A stretch of DNA of 64,000 bases from Monocercomonoides exilis (GCA_001643675.2 LSRY02000029.1:1-64000), one strand, 5' to 3'; positions 1 through 13,344 are shown, numbered from the stretch's first letter. Translations and numbers: made by a program. Notes: generated by a model not told the origin, from the sequence alone.

Positions 1-115
1 GGAGGAGGAGGAGGAAGAGGAAGGAGGAGTAGTAGTAGAAGAAGAAGAAGAAGAAGAAGAGGAAGAGGAAGAAGAGGAAGAGGAAGAAGAGAGAAGAAAG
101 AAGATTGGTGGAAGT
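1..115. repeat. GA-rich low-complexity tract
   Basis: Purine-only run built from gga, gaa and gta triplets, with an almost pure gaa stretch in the middle. In one frame it encodes poly-Glu, but no gene can be followed into or out of it. It resembles the Glu-coding triplet runs seen at 62.8 kb, so it may be the remnant of a coding run cut by the window edge. Confidence 0.8.
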
Positions 116-2450
116 GAAAGGAGGTTTTGCAATGAAAGTGATTGAAGTGCATTTGAACATGTTTCATCTGCTGCTTCTTTCTCCTCATCCGAAGATGATG
201 AAGCGAAAGAGCAAGATATTTGGACATAGCAACATTCAGTTGTTTCACAATCAACTGGCAATGATGACGATTAAAAGGAAGATGATATCAAAGATGATGC
301 TAATTCTTGATACTCCGTTCTTTCAGCAGTTGCTCCTTCAAATTGTTCAGATTTGGACGAATAAATTTGGTCATCCAATGGTCCTTCTAAAGATTCTGAG
401 GTTTTCGTGTTTGCATATCCTTCTCAGCGTCTTCTTCATTCTCTTTCACTCTCACTCTCTTCTTCTTCGTTTTCTTTTCTGACTTTTTCAAGTTCTTTGT
501 TAATTTCTTTTCTTAATTCCTTTTATAACATCCTTTCATCTGGTTTGATTGCAATTCACCTCAATCTCCCTCATTTCCTCGACCTCCTTCATCTTCCAAA
601 TCATCATTTCACCTCTTCATTTTCTCCTCTTTCTATCCCTTTCGATCTGAGCACTCAACAAAACGAATCAGAATTCTTGTGATTATTAAAATAAGGTTCA
701 TCTTTCCCTTTTGCCTCTGGCTCAACAGAACTCTTCATCTGATGTCCAGCCCTTCTTCTGTGTGGATGAAGACATGTAGAATAGGAAGAAAGCAAACCAA
801 GTGGAAAAGCAGAGAAAAGAGAAGAAGAAGAAGAATGGGTAGGTTGCTGTTTATTCTGTGCCTTTGAATGAATACGGAGTTGCAGTTGAGAAAAGCAGAA
901 GAGGGAAAATGAGTTTCTGGAAGCTGAGTAAAATCGAAGTTGGAAATTTGCACAAAGTTGCCTTTTTTGTCACTTTATGAATTAATCAAACGAAAATGCC
1001 TCCGTTGCAGTCATTTGTTTCCGTCTTTCATTCGCCTCGCTTTATCTTCTTTTAAGCTGTTTTTCTTTCTGTTCTCAAAAAGAAATGAGATATTTTCCTT
1101 TATATTTTCTGCAGTTGCACCTATTTTCAGCTTGCAATCACGGTGCAGGCGGAGGAGCGAACGAATAATAAACAGCACTAGCAGATACCAATAAAATTCG
1201 CGGTTGATAATAACTTCTGGTATTTTTATAGGAAATTGTATTGCCGTTTAAAAAATACCGTTGTTGATGTAATAGATGCTTCTGCTTTTGCTTCTGCTGT
1301 TTCGATCGTGTTGGGAGTGATTTTTCCTGATCGTTCGTTTTGTGTTCTCGTAATCATCGGAATCATCACACATGGAGTTTCTTTCTTCTTCCATTTAATC
1401 ATATTTCATTTCCTTATCTTCTTCATTCATTTCTCCTACTCTTTCTATTTCTCTCCCTTTTCTCAGAGAAAATTCTTGATCCTTCATCTTCATCTGCAAA
1501 TTCAGTTGTTCTTCATTTGATCGATTGAACGGCAAATGGGGAGATCTGAACGTAAAACAACACATTGCTTCAAATTCAGTCGAAATTTTCAATACAAATT
1601 GGATAATGCATCAGAGATGATGATATAATGGAATGGGATGTGGAAGAAGAAGACGAAGATTAAGAAGAAGAAGAAGAAGAAGATATTGAAGTTTCAAATG
1701 CCATCTGATATTCAATGTCTGCCTCCTGCTTCAAATGTCCAACAAATTGATTTGCAAATCAAATTGTTATTCCATCAGAACATGACAATAATTCTCCAAA
1801 AATGCTCAATGTGAAGAAAGTGCCAAATCCATTTCTGTGAAAGTGACTTGTCTCTCTTTTCGGTTGTATCGACTTTCTTGTCTTCTCTGTGTAACTATTT
1901 TTCAATCTTTGCCATCTTCTCTTTGTTTCATTCATCTGTGTTGAGTAAAAGGTAATTAACATTTTCCAAAAAAGAATCTCCAAAAGCAATATCTTTTCGA
2001 GCAATGTTCAAAAAAATGAATTTTTATCAGACAAGCTCAGTTTTCGCTCATTCCGTATCCGAAAAAATAGAAAGACGAAGACGATGCAGAAGAAGATTGC
2101 CAAATACGGCTGTCAGCAATAAAATATAATGAAGAAGATGAGCAGATATTGTGAATAAATTCCTCTCTCTGTTGGAGTGGCTCGTGAGAAGTTGAGCCAA
2201 ATGAGAAGAAGTCAGCAGCATTTCCAGCAGAATATTCAGCAAAACGAGAATCACCAAAATTAACAGTGCTATCAGAAAAAACATTTTGTGTGTTGAATGA
2301 AACAATCATTGGCCATTGAAATGTTTCATTTGTGTGGAAGCTCTCTTGTTGTTCAACAAATCCATATCAATAATTTTGTTGAATAATCTGAGGCTGAAAA
2401 TGAATGATGAATTCATAAAATTTTCCGCTTGAACACGCCTTTATGTATAT
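116..2450. other. decayed low-complexity region, no gene supported
   Basis: Short open frames on both strands are rich in Ser, Asp and Glu and break every few dozen codons. Fragments such as a Ser-Ser-Glu-Asp-Asp-rich stretch near 165-230 look like old coding sequence of the acidic, Ser-rich type common elsewhere in the window. No domain, splice pattern or RNA gene is recognisable. A short gaa run lies near 1645-1683. Confidence 0.5.
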
Positions 2451-2561
2451 AATCATTTTTGAAAGTTATTGTTCTCCACACAAACAAAAAATATGGAAAA
2501 AAAGTTCTTTATTTGAAAAATAAAAAATATAACGATCAAATCTGGCTTTTGTTTATCAAAA

Positions 2562-5516
2562 ATGAATCCTTTCAAAAGAAAACATAACGGAATTGGAAAC
2601 AAGAGCGTCAAACGGGATGTGAAAAATCTAGAAAATATTTTCGGAAAAATGTCGGAAGACCACGCCGAACTTGTTCTCACATCATTTTTACAATCTACGG
2701 AAAAGGAAAAAAACTTTTGGAGGCATTGTCCACTTTGAAAACATGTTTGTATTTGTTTAATTATAAAATACAAAAACAATTATTCTAACAACTTTATTTC
2801 ATTTAAATTTGGATTTTTTATTTACTACAGCTTTTCTGACAGAACACTACAACGAAATAGATCCTCACTCAGATTCAGAAAGCACTGAATCATTTGAAGA
2901 TTATCCTTTGACAAAATGTGATAATAAAAATAAATATATTCATAAACAACATTTTCTGCAGTTTCCATTTGTTAAAATTAAATCAACTAAAAATTCACAA
3001 ATACAACAAGAAAAACAGCTAAGCCTGAGTTCACAACAAATTAGTTCTATCAATTCACAGACAATATACAATACATCAATATTTCGCATTCCAAACATCA
3101 ACAATCCAATTTTAACATCATCATTTATGAATATTGTTCAGTCAGATCCTTCTAATATTCATTCAAATACTTCTCCAGCTCCCTCAATGAATATTGTTCA
3201 GTCAGATCCTTCTAATATTCATTCAAATACTTCTCCAGCTCCCTCAATGAATATTGTTCAGTCAGATCCTTCTAATATTCATTCAAATACTTCTCCAGCT
3301 CCCTCAATGAATATTGTTCAGTCAGATCCTTCTAATATTCATTCAAATACTTCTCCAGCTCCCTCAATGAATATTGTTCAGTCAGATCCTTCTAATATTC
3401 ATTCAAATACTTCTCCAGCTCCCTCAATGAATATTGTTCAGTCAGATCCTTCTAATATTCATTCAAATACTTCTCCAGCTCCCTCAATGAATATTGTTCA
3501 GTCAGATCCTTCTAATATTCATTCAAATACTTCTCCAGCTCCCTCAATGAATATTGTTCAGTCAGATCCTTCTAATATTCATTCAAATACTTCTCCAGCT
3601 CCCTCAATGAATATTGTTCAGTCAGATCCTTCTAATATTCATTCAAATACTTCTCCAGCTCCCTCAATGAATATTGTTCAGTCAGATCCTTCTAATATTC
3701 ATTCAAATACTTCTCCAGCTCCCTCAATGAATATTGTTCAGTCAGATCCTTCTAATATTCATTCAAATACTTCTCCAGCTCCCTCAATGAATATTGTTCA
3801 GTCAGATCCTTCTAATATTCATTCAAATACTTCTCCAGCTCCCTCAATGAATATTGTTCAGTCAGATCCTTCTAATATTCATTCAAATACTTCTCCAGCT
3901 CCCTCAATGAATATTGTTCAGTCAGATCCTTCTAATATTCATTCAAATACTTCTCCAGCTCCCTCAATGAATATTGTTCAGTCAGATCCTTCTAATATTC
4001 ATTCAAATACTTCTCCAGCTCCCTCAATGAATATTGTTCAGTCAGATCCTTCTAATATTCATTCAAATACTTCTCCAGCTCCCTCAATGAATATTGTTCA
4101 GTCAGATCCTTCTAATATTCATTCAAATACTTCAGCTCCCTCAATGAATATTGTTCAGTCAGATCCTTCTAATATTCATTCAAATACTTCTCCAGCTCCC
4201 TCAATGAATATTGTTCAGTCAGATCCTTCTAATATTCATTCAAATACTTCTCCAGCTCCCTCAATGAATATTGTTCAGTCAGATCCTTCTAATATTCATT
4301 CAAAAACTTCAGTAATTTTGGATTATAGTTTTGAGGATTATTTTATAAATTCTATTGATACTTATGATTATTTTATGAAATGCATATTTCGTCCTAAATT
4401 GAAAATAGATAACAAATCCAAATTAAACACAGATTGTATTTATGATAATGCGGAGAGTTTGAATAAATTGGAGTTGAGTGATAAAGATAGTGATGATGAT
4501 GAAAATGAATTAATGAGTATATGTGAAGGAAGATCATTGAATAATTTTGGGAAAACATGTGCTTTCAATTCTTTATGTCAATGTCTTGCTTCATTATGCA
4601 TTGATAAATGCACAAAAGATAGCAACATTTCCAAAAATCAAAGTTATTTTTGAATCTTTTGGAAGAAATTCGGAATCCATCAAAAATAGTGAATGCTTGG
4701 GGAAAGAGGAGAATGAAGAATTTTTATGAACTGCTGTTTGGGTGTCTGGATGAACCAAAAATTTTGACTGACGTGTTTACTGCAGTTATGGAATTCCTAT
4801 CAAAAAATAATTGGAATTTGAAGGAGATGTTTTTGATCCGCAGCCATAGAATAAATATGTGCACCAGCTGCCATCATTTATCTTCATCATTAAGAGGAGC
4901 AGGTTATTTTATTTCAATCGCTGGATCAGATATTGTCGGTGGGTTGAATTGTGTGTTTCAAGCCTCAGATGATTTTGCTGAGAATCTACTTTCAAATTGT
5001 GATAACTGCTGGACGAAATCTGCATTTGAAAACTGGATATGGCTTTACGATTTCCCTTTCATTTTGTGTATTTATCACAAGTTCATTGATGGAGATTATG
5101 TGAGTTCTCCTCCAATCAAATTATTCTTCAGAAGTCAAGGAATAGGCCCAAATGATTTTCATGTGTTCAGTCCTCGTGTGTTATCTTCAATTGACAATCA
5201 TTCATCTGATAGTGAGATAGTTGCAAAATACAACTTCGTTGGAACAATTATCCATTCTTCATTGAAGCATAAAGAAGGGCATTTTATTTCAATAGTCAAA
5301 AATGGAAGTTCTACTGACCATTCCAATGACAGCTTTCTGCAGTGCGATGATGACAAAATTTCAATTATTGACTTCACTAAATGGGACCAATACTGGGATT
5401 ATCTTTCAGAAGAAAAATGGAATTTTTCAATGAGTTTTTCAAACTGTTTGAAACAAAATACAGAAATAGTTCATCAAAACCCTTCTTGGATAAATGAATG
5501 TTTCATATTTTTTTAA
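2562..5516 (+). pseudogene. USP-like (ubiquitin-specific protease fold) gene with repeat expansion, one frameshift
   Basis: Proposed model: exon 1 is 2562-2727 (ATG at 2562, 55 codons plus one base), intron 2728-2830 ends in ctacag, and the rest is exon 2. Its donor (gtccac) is atypical, but exon length and phase equal those of exon 1 of the gene at 13345. The protein has a Ser/Asn-rich N-terminal part, 20 tandem 20-residue repeats, then a USP-like domain. The Cys box is LNNFGKTCAFNSLCQC (Cys codon 4558-4560), where canonical GNTC has become GKTC. Zinc-ligand-like pairs C..C and C..C follow, with a His box EGHFISIV (His codon 5280-5282). The frame changes by -1 between 4623 and 4653, near a T run before a TGA, and stays open to a TAA at 5514-5516. 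There is no transposase-like domain and I found no terminal inverted repeats. It could be a host gene, a domesticated relative of the 12.6-kb element's gene, or a decayed element. Confidence 0.6.
3127..4311 (+). repeat. 20-copy 60-bp coding minisatellite
   Basis: Each unit encodes MNIVQSDPSNIHSNTSPAPS. Seventeen units start at 60-bp steps from 3127; the unit at 4087 is 57 bp long (SPAPS reduced to SAPS). Units at 4144, 4204 and 4264 follow, the last diverging after its NIHS segment. All full units look identical at the nucleotide level, including synonymous sites, which points to recent expansion or homogenisation. The array keeps the reading frame of the USP-like gene throughout. Confidence 0.97.
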
Positions 5517-6045
5517 TATTCATTAGTGCACATCATTAATCATTCCACTAAATAATAAATATCAACTGCGATTAAAACCATTTTTAATTAAGAAAATATG
5601 AAATAAAAAATTGATAATTACACTGCATTAATTCAAATGAATTGACATTAAGTTGTCATATAGAATAACGTAAACATAATAACACGAAAGCATTTGTCTA
5701 TCATTAATTAGTTAACAACCAAGTCATATAAACACCAAGTGTGATGTGGGGATAAAAAAAATAAAGTGAGTGAGAAATGGAAAGTGAGAAATTTAGAGTG
5801 AAAAATGATGTATTGATTTGTATTTACTGGTGAATTATTTTGTATGTTGTCTTTTCTGATATACTTGCCTATGAATATTTATTTCAATACGGAACAAATG
5901 AATATTTCATTTTAAACTTTAGTCTTTTCTTTATTCAATTGGTGTTTTGATCATTTATGATAATTATCAATCCCATTAAAATGATCATATCTATCCCTCC
6001 TCTTTCAATATCTCTTTCCACCATCAAATAAATTCTTTGTCAAAT
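5517..6045. other. AT-rich intergenic stretch
   Basis: No open frame of note, no repeat shared with the rest of the window and no terminal inverted repeat pairing with the region upstream of 2562 was seen. Confidence 0.5.
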
Positions 6046-6049
6046 GCCC

Positions 6050-7883
6050 CTATCGTTCATGTTGGAACTGAAAATAAAAGAAAAAACACTCGGAAGATTG
6101 AATTTATTAGATTTGAACAGTCATCTCTTTGAGTGTGCGAATGGAATGATTCTAATTGAGGAAGTGATTTGGATGGTGCACTTTATGTTCATTCACTGCA
6201 TGTTCAAGAAATGTGAATAATGGAGCGTTATTCTGTCAAAATTTGTTGAAAATCTCTCTCGAAAAATCCAATTTTTCATGTTATCAAGCGAGGAATGGAG
6301 GAGCAGTTGAAGTGTATGCTCCACAATCAAATTCCAAATATCACATTTTGGAAAATAAAGTCGAAAGTTATTCAATAACATGCTGGTGTGGAATTGGTTG
6401 GTATTTTGTACAACAAACAATTCCTGCAAATGGTAAATTCCTGTTTTCCAAATGCAAGTTCATCTCAAATACAGGTGGTGATTCTGCTGGTTCTTTCACA
6501 TTCAATTGGCCTCCACAAAATAAACCAAAACAATGCTTGCTCCAAGAGTGCCAGTTCATAAATAACAAAGTCGAAAATCCAACTACCTATGGTGGTGCTG
6601 CGTTGTGTTGCACAAGAACATATGATTGGATGAATGGAATGAAATTCATCACTTTCTGTTTCTTCAATGAAATACAGCTACTAACGGAAGAGGAAATGAT
6701 GTGTTTTTCAATGGTAATTCCATAACTCAATCTCCGTTTGAGAATTGCGGATCAACAACCCCAACAAAAAAGTGCGGAACAACAACACAGCTGATAATGA
6801 GACTGTCAACAGCTCGCTCCCTCTCATAAGCCAGAACAAAAATGTTGCAAACAACGGAACAGATGTTGATGGCTGTGGAAGAACGCAACAGAATCGTTGC
6901 TCCACTATGGAGTATGCAATCTATGGCTTATTCTTTTAAAAGAGGCTTCCCTCACCCTCCTCAGCTCAACATTTGCTCCCACTCAAACACTTATCTTCCT
7001 TGCTTTTGACACATAAATCAAAGGAAATGGCACAGATACCATCACCATCGCATCAAGCGGAATTCTTCAATCATCATCTTTTTTTTCAGCCATTTCTGCA
7101 CTCTACCGACAGACTCAGGGCTCCCTCACAGTCTCTGCCCTCACCGTCACCCACAACTCCACAAATACCATCACCCCCATCCTCTTCCACCTCTCCCAAA
7201 ACTACCCTTCCCTCAACCTCAACACAACCACCATCACTGGAACAACTCCGTCTTCATCATCAATCACCACACCTCTCTTCTTCCTCACTGCTGGCTCCCT
7301 CGATCTCAACCACACAGCAATCACTCATCTCACCCTTAACAGCCAAAGCATCTTCCATCTCACCTCCCTCACCACTCCCCTCACCCTCAACTCCTCCAAC
7401 ATCACCCACATCACCTCCACTATCACCCCCGCCAGCTGTGTCCTCTCCTCTGCTACCTCCCCTGCCCTCTCCCTCTCCCTCGCCAACTGCACCATCACCA
7501 ACATCAACTCAGAACAGTTCAGCCAACAGACTGCCACAGATGGTGGGTACATCTCATTCGCCTCATCTGCCACTACCAACTCGTTTTCAGTGAGCAACAC
7601 CACCTTCTCCGACTGTTGTGTGAGTGAGGATACAAGTTCTGGAGGAAGAGGCGGTGCTCTCATGATCGAGTTCAATGAAGGCTCACAAGTGTCAGAATCC
7701 TCCTTTGCCATCACCAATATCGTGTTTTCAGCCAACAAGGCCTGTGTCGGAAGAGATATGTATTTTGTGTGTGAATCATTTGTCGCTTCTGTGAAAGAGC
7801 CCTTGTTCACTTTCATGACAAGCATCACTCAGAAAGACAATTCGGCTGTTGGACATGACAGAACAGAAGCAATTGGAATTTAG
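6050..7883 (+). pseudogene. decayed beta-helix repeat (surface protein-like) gene
   Basis: A broken copy of the family at 51531-53102. The start reads HVGTE, then a stretch matching CEWNDSN interrupted by two TGA codons, then GALYV. Further on, 6213-6725 matches the part with CKFISNTGGDSAGS. The family signature NGTDVDGCGRTQQNRC lies near 6855-6905, about 80 residues downstream in another frame. From about 7090 to 7883 one frame is open and Thr/Ser/Asn-rich, with short strands such as SLTVSALTVTHNST, typical of right-handed parallel beta-helix turns. It ends in a Cys- and Gly-rich segment (GGRGGAL) absent from the 51.5-kb copy. At least two stops and several frameshifts separate the pieces, so this copy cannot encode the whole protein. 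Family naming rests on recognition of such repeat proteins in oxymonad-like genomes. Confidence 0.75.
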
Positions 7884-10800
7884 ATTTATAAATCTTTATC
7901 AACAGGCATACAGCTGACAATGAATACGTGGAAAACATGTTTGGTGTCAAAGCAATGTATTTCTGGCTATCAAAGATGCCCTGCAAGTGCACACGCAATG
8001 CGACGGGGCTTCTGAAGAAGGTGAAGAACGTTGGTAAATAATAATAAACGTGCAGACAAATTGTGAATTTGTGCGCGCAATAGAAAAACCGAAGAAAGTT
8101 GTGGAGATGGCACACAAAATTGAAGAAAACTGCTCGTATGCGCATGTGATGAAATCAACATAACTTGTCGGACATGTATTCTCTTCTTTTATAGAATTAT
8201 CTGTTAAATATGCCTTTTCATCAAAATTGCTTTCACTCATCGTTTCATCTTCTCAGACATGTTGAAGGCATGTGGCCTTGCGAAATCTCTCGAAAATTAT
8301 CCCTGCAACTGTTTGTTCAAAGAAATCTTTTCCCACCTTGCTCCTTCTTCTTCCTGTTATTCTTTCAATCTCAAAATAAATTTTGTAGAGGCAACCTTCA
8401 TGGATTGTGTGCCCGATGATCGACTATTCTTGATTTGACATTGTAGCATTTCATTTGTAAAATAATTTTTAAAGATATTCCTTGATAGAATAAATATTTC
8501 TTTCGTCTATCTGAGTAGGAATGAAAGGTGATGCTTGGCCCTGGATTTAACGGGAGTTGAATGAAATGGAAATAGGAATATTTTTAATTCGTTCATCGAA
8601 GAAGATGTTGAAGAAGAAGAATGCATAGGAGAATGAATGTTGTGTGTGGAAAATGTCTGTCTGAGAAATTAAAGCTTTCAGATCGTATTTCTCAGAATGA
8701 GAATGTTTTCATTGGCTTATTTTGGAATTCATAAAAAGATGACGATAAGCTGAAGGAATTAAATAGCAAGGAAAAGAGGCAGATAAAGAAGGAAGAAGAT
8801 GAAGTTGCAAAAATAGTTGAAGGAGTTGAAAAAGAAATAATAAGAAAAAGATGATGACGAGGAGGAAGAAGAAGATTATGAAAGCTATGAAGGTGGAGCA
8901 ATTGAGAATTGTGAAACGCATTCAATCCTTTTAATAAAGATGTTGAAAATGACTTGAATGATGTCGACCGATAAAAACACATTATTCGATGAGTTGATTT
9001 CAGATGAAATAGACAATCTTCATCACAAAATATGTGAAAGGGAAAGAGATACAAACAGATGAAGAATGAAGTCCACAAATCGTTGATTGCCTTTGAGTGG
9101 TTGAACTGCTTTGTCCCTCAGAAAAAGAAAATTATCTTTGTCCAATGATGTCAACAATTCAAATGAACTTCATGTTTGATGAGGATATTGGCAGAGAATA
9201 ATTCGAAATCGAAGAAGGCGTTGACAATTGATGAAGTTGACTTCAATTGCAAAAATTTCAAATGAAATAAGAAGAAAATGACGAATTTTATGATTATGTG
9301 ATTGATGTGTCGATTCTGGCAATGAGCATCTTTTATTGAAGTGAGACTGTTGAGAATGATAGCGAAGGTGAAGAAAAATAGAAGATGTCAGGTTTTTCAA
9401 GTCACGTTGGGCGATAGAAAAAACTGAATGTGTTCTGAATGTGAATTCTCATGCAGCTTATCAGCCCAGATAAAAGAGTCGCAACTGCAAAACATTCCGA
9501 ACAAAAATGCCAAATAAACTGCTTTTCTCTTTCTTGCAAACTCATGTTAAGCATTGTCAGGCTATGCAGCATGCAAAACAGATGGTAAGAAACGAATGAC
9601 TTCGTTGAATGCAATCCAAACAAGAATCATCTCAAAACTTCTGGATCTTTTGCAAAGGATTTCAGGGCTTCCCTCTCTTTGTGGTATTCCTGTACTTGAT
9701 CAATTTGTATTCATTGAAAGAACACCTTAAAAGAAAAATGAATGAAATAAAAGAAAATCAAACCATTTTTTTTTCTTGAAATATTTTCCTATCTCCAACT
9801 CACTCGAAATGATCAGCCCACCTGGCTTTCTTGCAATATAAAATTTCCTCTTGCCACAAAAAATTCAGACAACTGGACAATAAATGGCTGGAATAGAAAG
9901 TCATTGAAAGCACAGAATCCATTGTGAAACGAGCTGTAATATCAGATTAAAACACATAATTTTTAAATAAACAAGAAATCAACTCTTTTTCAAAGACTTA
10001 TTTAACGCCATTTCTTTGCTGATAGCTTTCCAACGGGTTTCGCGTAAATGGCAATGCGTTTGTCGTTAAGACCAGCTGAGTGTTTCGCTCTGTTCGCTTC
10101 CTCCATTGTCCTATGCTTCAATTCCCTTTCCTTTTCCACAAAGAAAATCTTCTCCCAAATAAAAAATCACGCAAAATAAGTCCTGAGCATAAGATATACC
10201 AAGTACACAACATTTCGCTCGAAATGAACAAGCTGTTCATTTCAACTTTTCTAACATTTTAATCGCTTTTTTTGTATCTTGCTTTATTCATTTTTCATTC
10301 AAAATATCACAGCCGATGTTGCATCATGTATTTTGCAACATATAACTTGATTCAAACTTCATGCAACTTCCCTCATCAATTCACTTTTTGGAAGCAATCG
10401 ATGCAAACAGCCACCCGCTCCTCCATTTGAAGGCTAAATCCCTGTTCTTCTTCAATGCTATAACTCGCATGAGTGCATCTGTGTTTGCGCTCAATAGTAG
10501 CTCAAATATGCTCAGGCTGCTGCAAATAATTTATCAAAAATCTTCACTAATAAAATTATAGGTTGCAGACCCTTATTAAATAACCAAACAATAAATGAAT
10601 GTTTTGTTGCCCTTCGTCTTGCCTGTTTTGAGGTAAAAGAATGAAAATGATGCAGAGGAAAAAGTTTATGAATGTGCATCTTCAGGTATTTTAATCGATA
10701 TTTGTGACTCTTTTGAAGTAGATGTTCCTTCAACATTCAGAAAATGAACCAATATGTTGCTTCATCTTGATTTTTCCGAAGGCAGCAGGACCAGTAACAA

Positions 10801-12575
10801 ATGTTTTATGGTGTGCATGGGGCATTACTGAATCACTGCTTATGCGATTTTATCTGTCCTTTTTTTATTATTATGAAATAAATAAATTTTTTATTGACTT
10901 TTGAAAGGGGCTTGGGCGATTGAACGATTTGAGGGACCTGGAGCAAAAAGAGAAAAGCGAAGAAATGGATGAAATATGGGAAGATGTGAGATTTGAAGAG
11001 ACGGGTGCGATTTGTGGAGTGGGTTGTTGAAAAGATAATCGAGAAAATTGTGGATGGAAAGGGATTGGGGTTGGTGTTGGGATTTTGGCGTTGGAGTATC
11101 GGGAGATGTTTTGAAGGGCCAAAGGTTAAACGGGACGGTGGCTTGTTTTTCTTTGAAAATGAAAAGATTTGAAAGTAAGAATTCTGATGAAGAGAAGAAA
11201 AACGAAAAATAAAAGGATGAAATGCTCCTGTGGGAATGTTTGCAATGGAACGTAATTCTGAATGAAGGCCTTTCAGTGGAATTGCTGTTGATTTGTGTGG
11301 CTTGCCTGCTGAAAGGTGTGTTGGAGAAAGAAGGAAAGGGAGGAGACTCAAAAAGAAGTTGAAATGAGTTTGCTCGGCTTGAGTCATTTTCACACAACGT
11401 TCAAGTGTGTCTTTTTTTTTTTTCAATTTTTTATTTTTTTTTTTGAAATGTATATATATTGAATAGGAAACAGACAACGAGTGATATTTGAAGGAAGAAA
11501 CAGGAAGCTTCAAGCGCAATCAGTTGCAGCACGATTTGAGGGGACTTGTAAATGGATGAGTTTTGGAGAAATTGATGAAGTGTTTGATGAAGCGCAGAGA
11601 TGGAGGAAGTTAGAGTAAATGAGCTGGGTTTTGGAAGAGAAGATTCAAAAGAAGTGAAAGAGGTGGGAACGCATGTGTATTGGAGAAGAGAATATGATGA
11701 GAGGATAAGAGAAGGGAGAGAATGACTGAACCCTGATGGGTGTGATTGAAAGAAGATGAAGAAGAGGAATTTGAAGAAATCAACATTTTCAGTTTCTGAG
11801 GGGAAAGAGGAGGCAACCACTCAAGAGCATTCGATGAACGATAGATATCCAAATTATTTGATATGGCTCAATCTGTTTGTGAATTTTTTGTGTTTATGTT
11901 TTTCTTATCAATATGAAGTTCATTTACCATATTCAATATTTTATCTCAATGACAGCATCACATGAAGCCTTTTCATTATCTTCTTCAGAAACATCATTCA
12001 ATTGATTGCACATTTCTCTTTTACTTCATTTCTTCTTCTTATTCTTCTTTACCATCTTCTTCTTCATTCAACAAAAATGAAGCAATTCTTCAATTAAACA
12101 GTGCTTTCTCCAAGTATCTTAATTTTTCTGAAAAATGTTTTTTTCATCTTTCAACGTAACTTATGTTTATTCTTTTTCTCTTTCAACAGTGTCTGTTGTA
12201 TTCTAATAAATTGCTTGTATTGTTTCAAAAGCATGATAGATTTTGTTCAATTGTCAGATGAATTGATTATTTAACAAATAACAAAAAGTGATGAAATGTT
12301 CATGTTATCAAAAAATGAAAAAGAAATGAAAATTGGAAAATATGTGAACTTCAAAAAAATTTTTAAAACATAAAAACAAATAATAAACGATATTAGAATG
12401 ATAACGAATAAATGAAATAAAAATTCGATGAAGATGCAGTTTCAGATACATTTCTTAAAGGTGAATTGTTTCTATTTCTTGTCGCGATGGTGGACTTTTA
12501 GCATTTTTATGAGTCTTCTTCAAAAATTTCTCAAGCACGTTATATTTTTCAAAACATTTTAATGTTGAAATAAAT
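7884..12575. other. long decayed region without a supported gene
   Basis: Open frames are short and interrupted. Around 8580-9400 the sequence is purine-rich and reads as fragments of Glu/Asp-rich coding sequence. Around 10880-11850 it is again purine-rich on the + strand, giving long Ser/Pro/Phe-rich frames on the minus strand (10833-11519, 11431-11820) that look like composition shadows. No domain, tRNA or rRNA was recognised. Confidence 0.45.
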
Positions 12576-12697
12576 AATGTGAATATGGTTTTTCATTTCA
12601 TAAAATGCATTTTTATTTAATCATAAAAAAAAAATTGAATATATACATATATATTTTTAAGACTCAATAAAATACAAAAACCAAAAAAAAGTCACCA

Positions 12698-13064
12698 TTT
12701 CATGAAAATATGTCAAATTGAAAATCTCGATCACAAAAGTGGTCACTAATTTTTCTTCAGATTTTGCAACAAACAGACATAAAAAGATGTGGGGAAGCGG
12801 TTTGTGCGGAAATCTGAGAAAAAATTAGTGACCACTTTTGTGATCGCCAGTCATTTCAAGTTTCAGTTTTATAATAGTTCCGATCGTTCAACGGATCAAA
12901 TCTGATGAGAACCTTAATAAAAGTGTTTTTCAAAATGACTGGCGATCACAAAAGTGGTCACTAATTTTTCTCAGATTCTTTATGTCTGTTTGTTGCAAAA
13001 TCTGAAGAAAAATTAGTGACCACTTTTGTGATCGAGATTTTCAATTTGACATATTTTCATGAAA
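12698..13064. repeat. left terminal palindrome (two-arm cruciform)
   Basis: Starts TTTCATGAAAATATGTCAAA and ends with its reverse complement. Inside are four copies, alternating in orientation, of GATCACAAAAGTGGTCACTA, making two hairpin arms separated by a centre flanked by GCCAGTCATTT and its complement. The second arm has a shortened loop compared with the right-end copy (a deletion near 12976). Confidence 0.95.
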
Positions 13065-13344
13065 ATTTTCGTATAGAAATATTTATTTATTATTTATATT
13101 TTTTTTTCATATATTTGTTTATGATTTATTGTTATTATGTTATTATAATTAGTTTTAATGAGAAACATTTATGCGTTGATTTTTGGAAAAAGACAAAAAA
13201 TAGTGATATCAGTTTCCAATATCAATTCATCATTTTAATAAAATCAAATTGCATAAATACTTATTTTTTGTGTGAAACATGGTGTTTTTCACCGAAAAAG
13301 AAATGTGACTTTTGTTCCATAATAAATTCAGAAAAATATAAACA

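Noticed and set aside
3127-4311. CRISPR-like array of regular 60-bp repeats
   Set aside because: There are no unique spacers; the whole period is repeated and stays in one coding frame. It is a coding minisatellite.
10833-11852. Overlapping minus-strand ORFs of up to 228 codons as genes
   Set aside because: Three frames overlap with the same Ser/Phe/Pro composition on a purine-rich + strand; no domain.
12900-12925. CTGATGAG in the palindrome centre as a hammerhead ribozyme core
   Set aside because: No paired GAAA and no flanking stem arrangement were found; probably chance.
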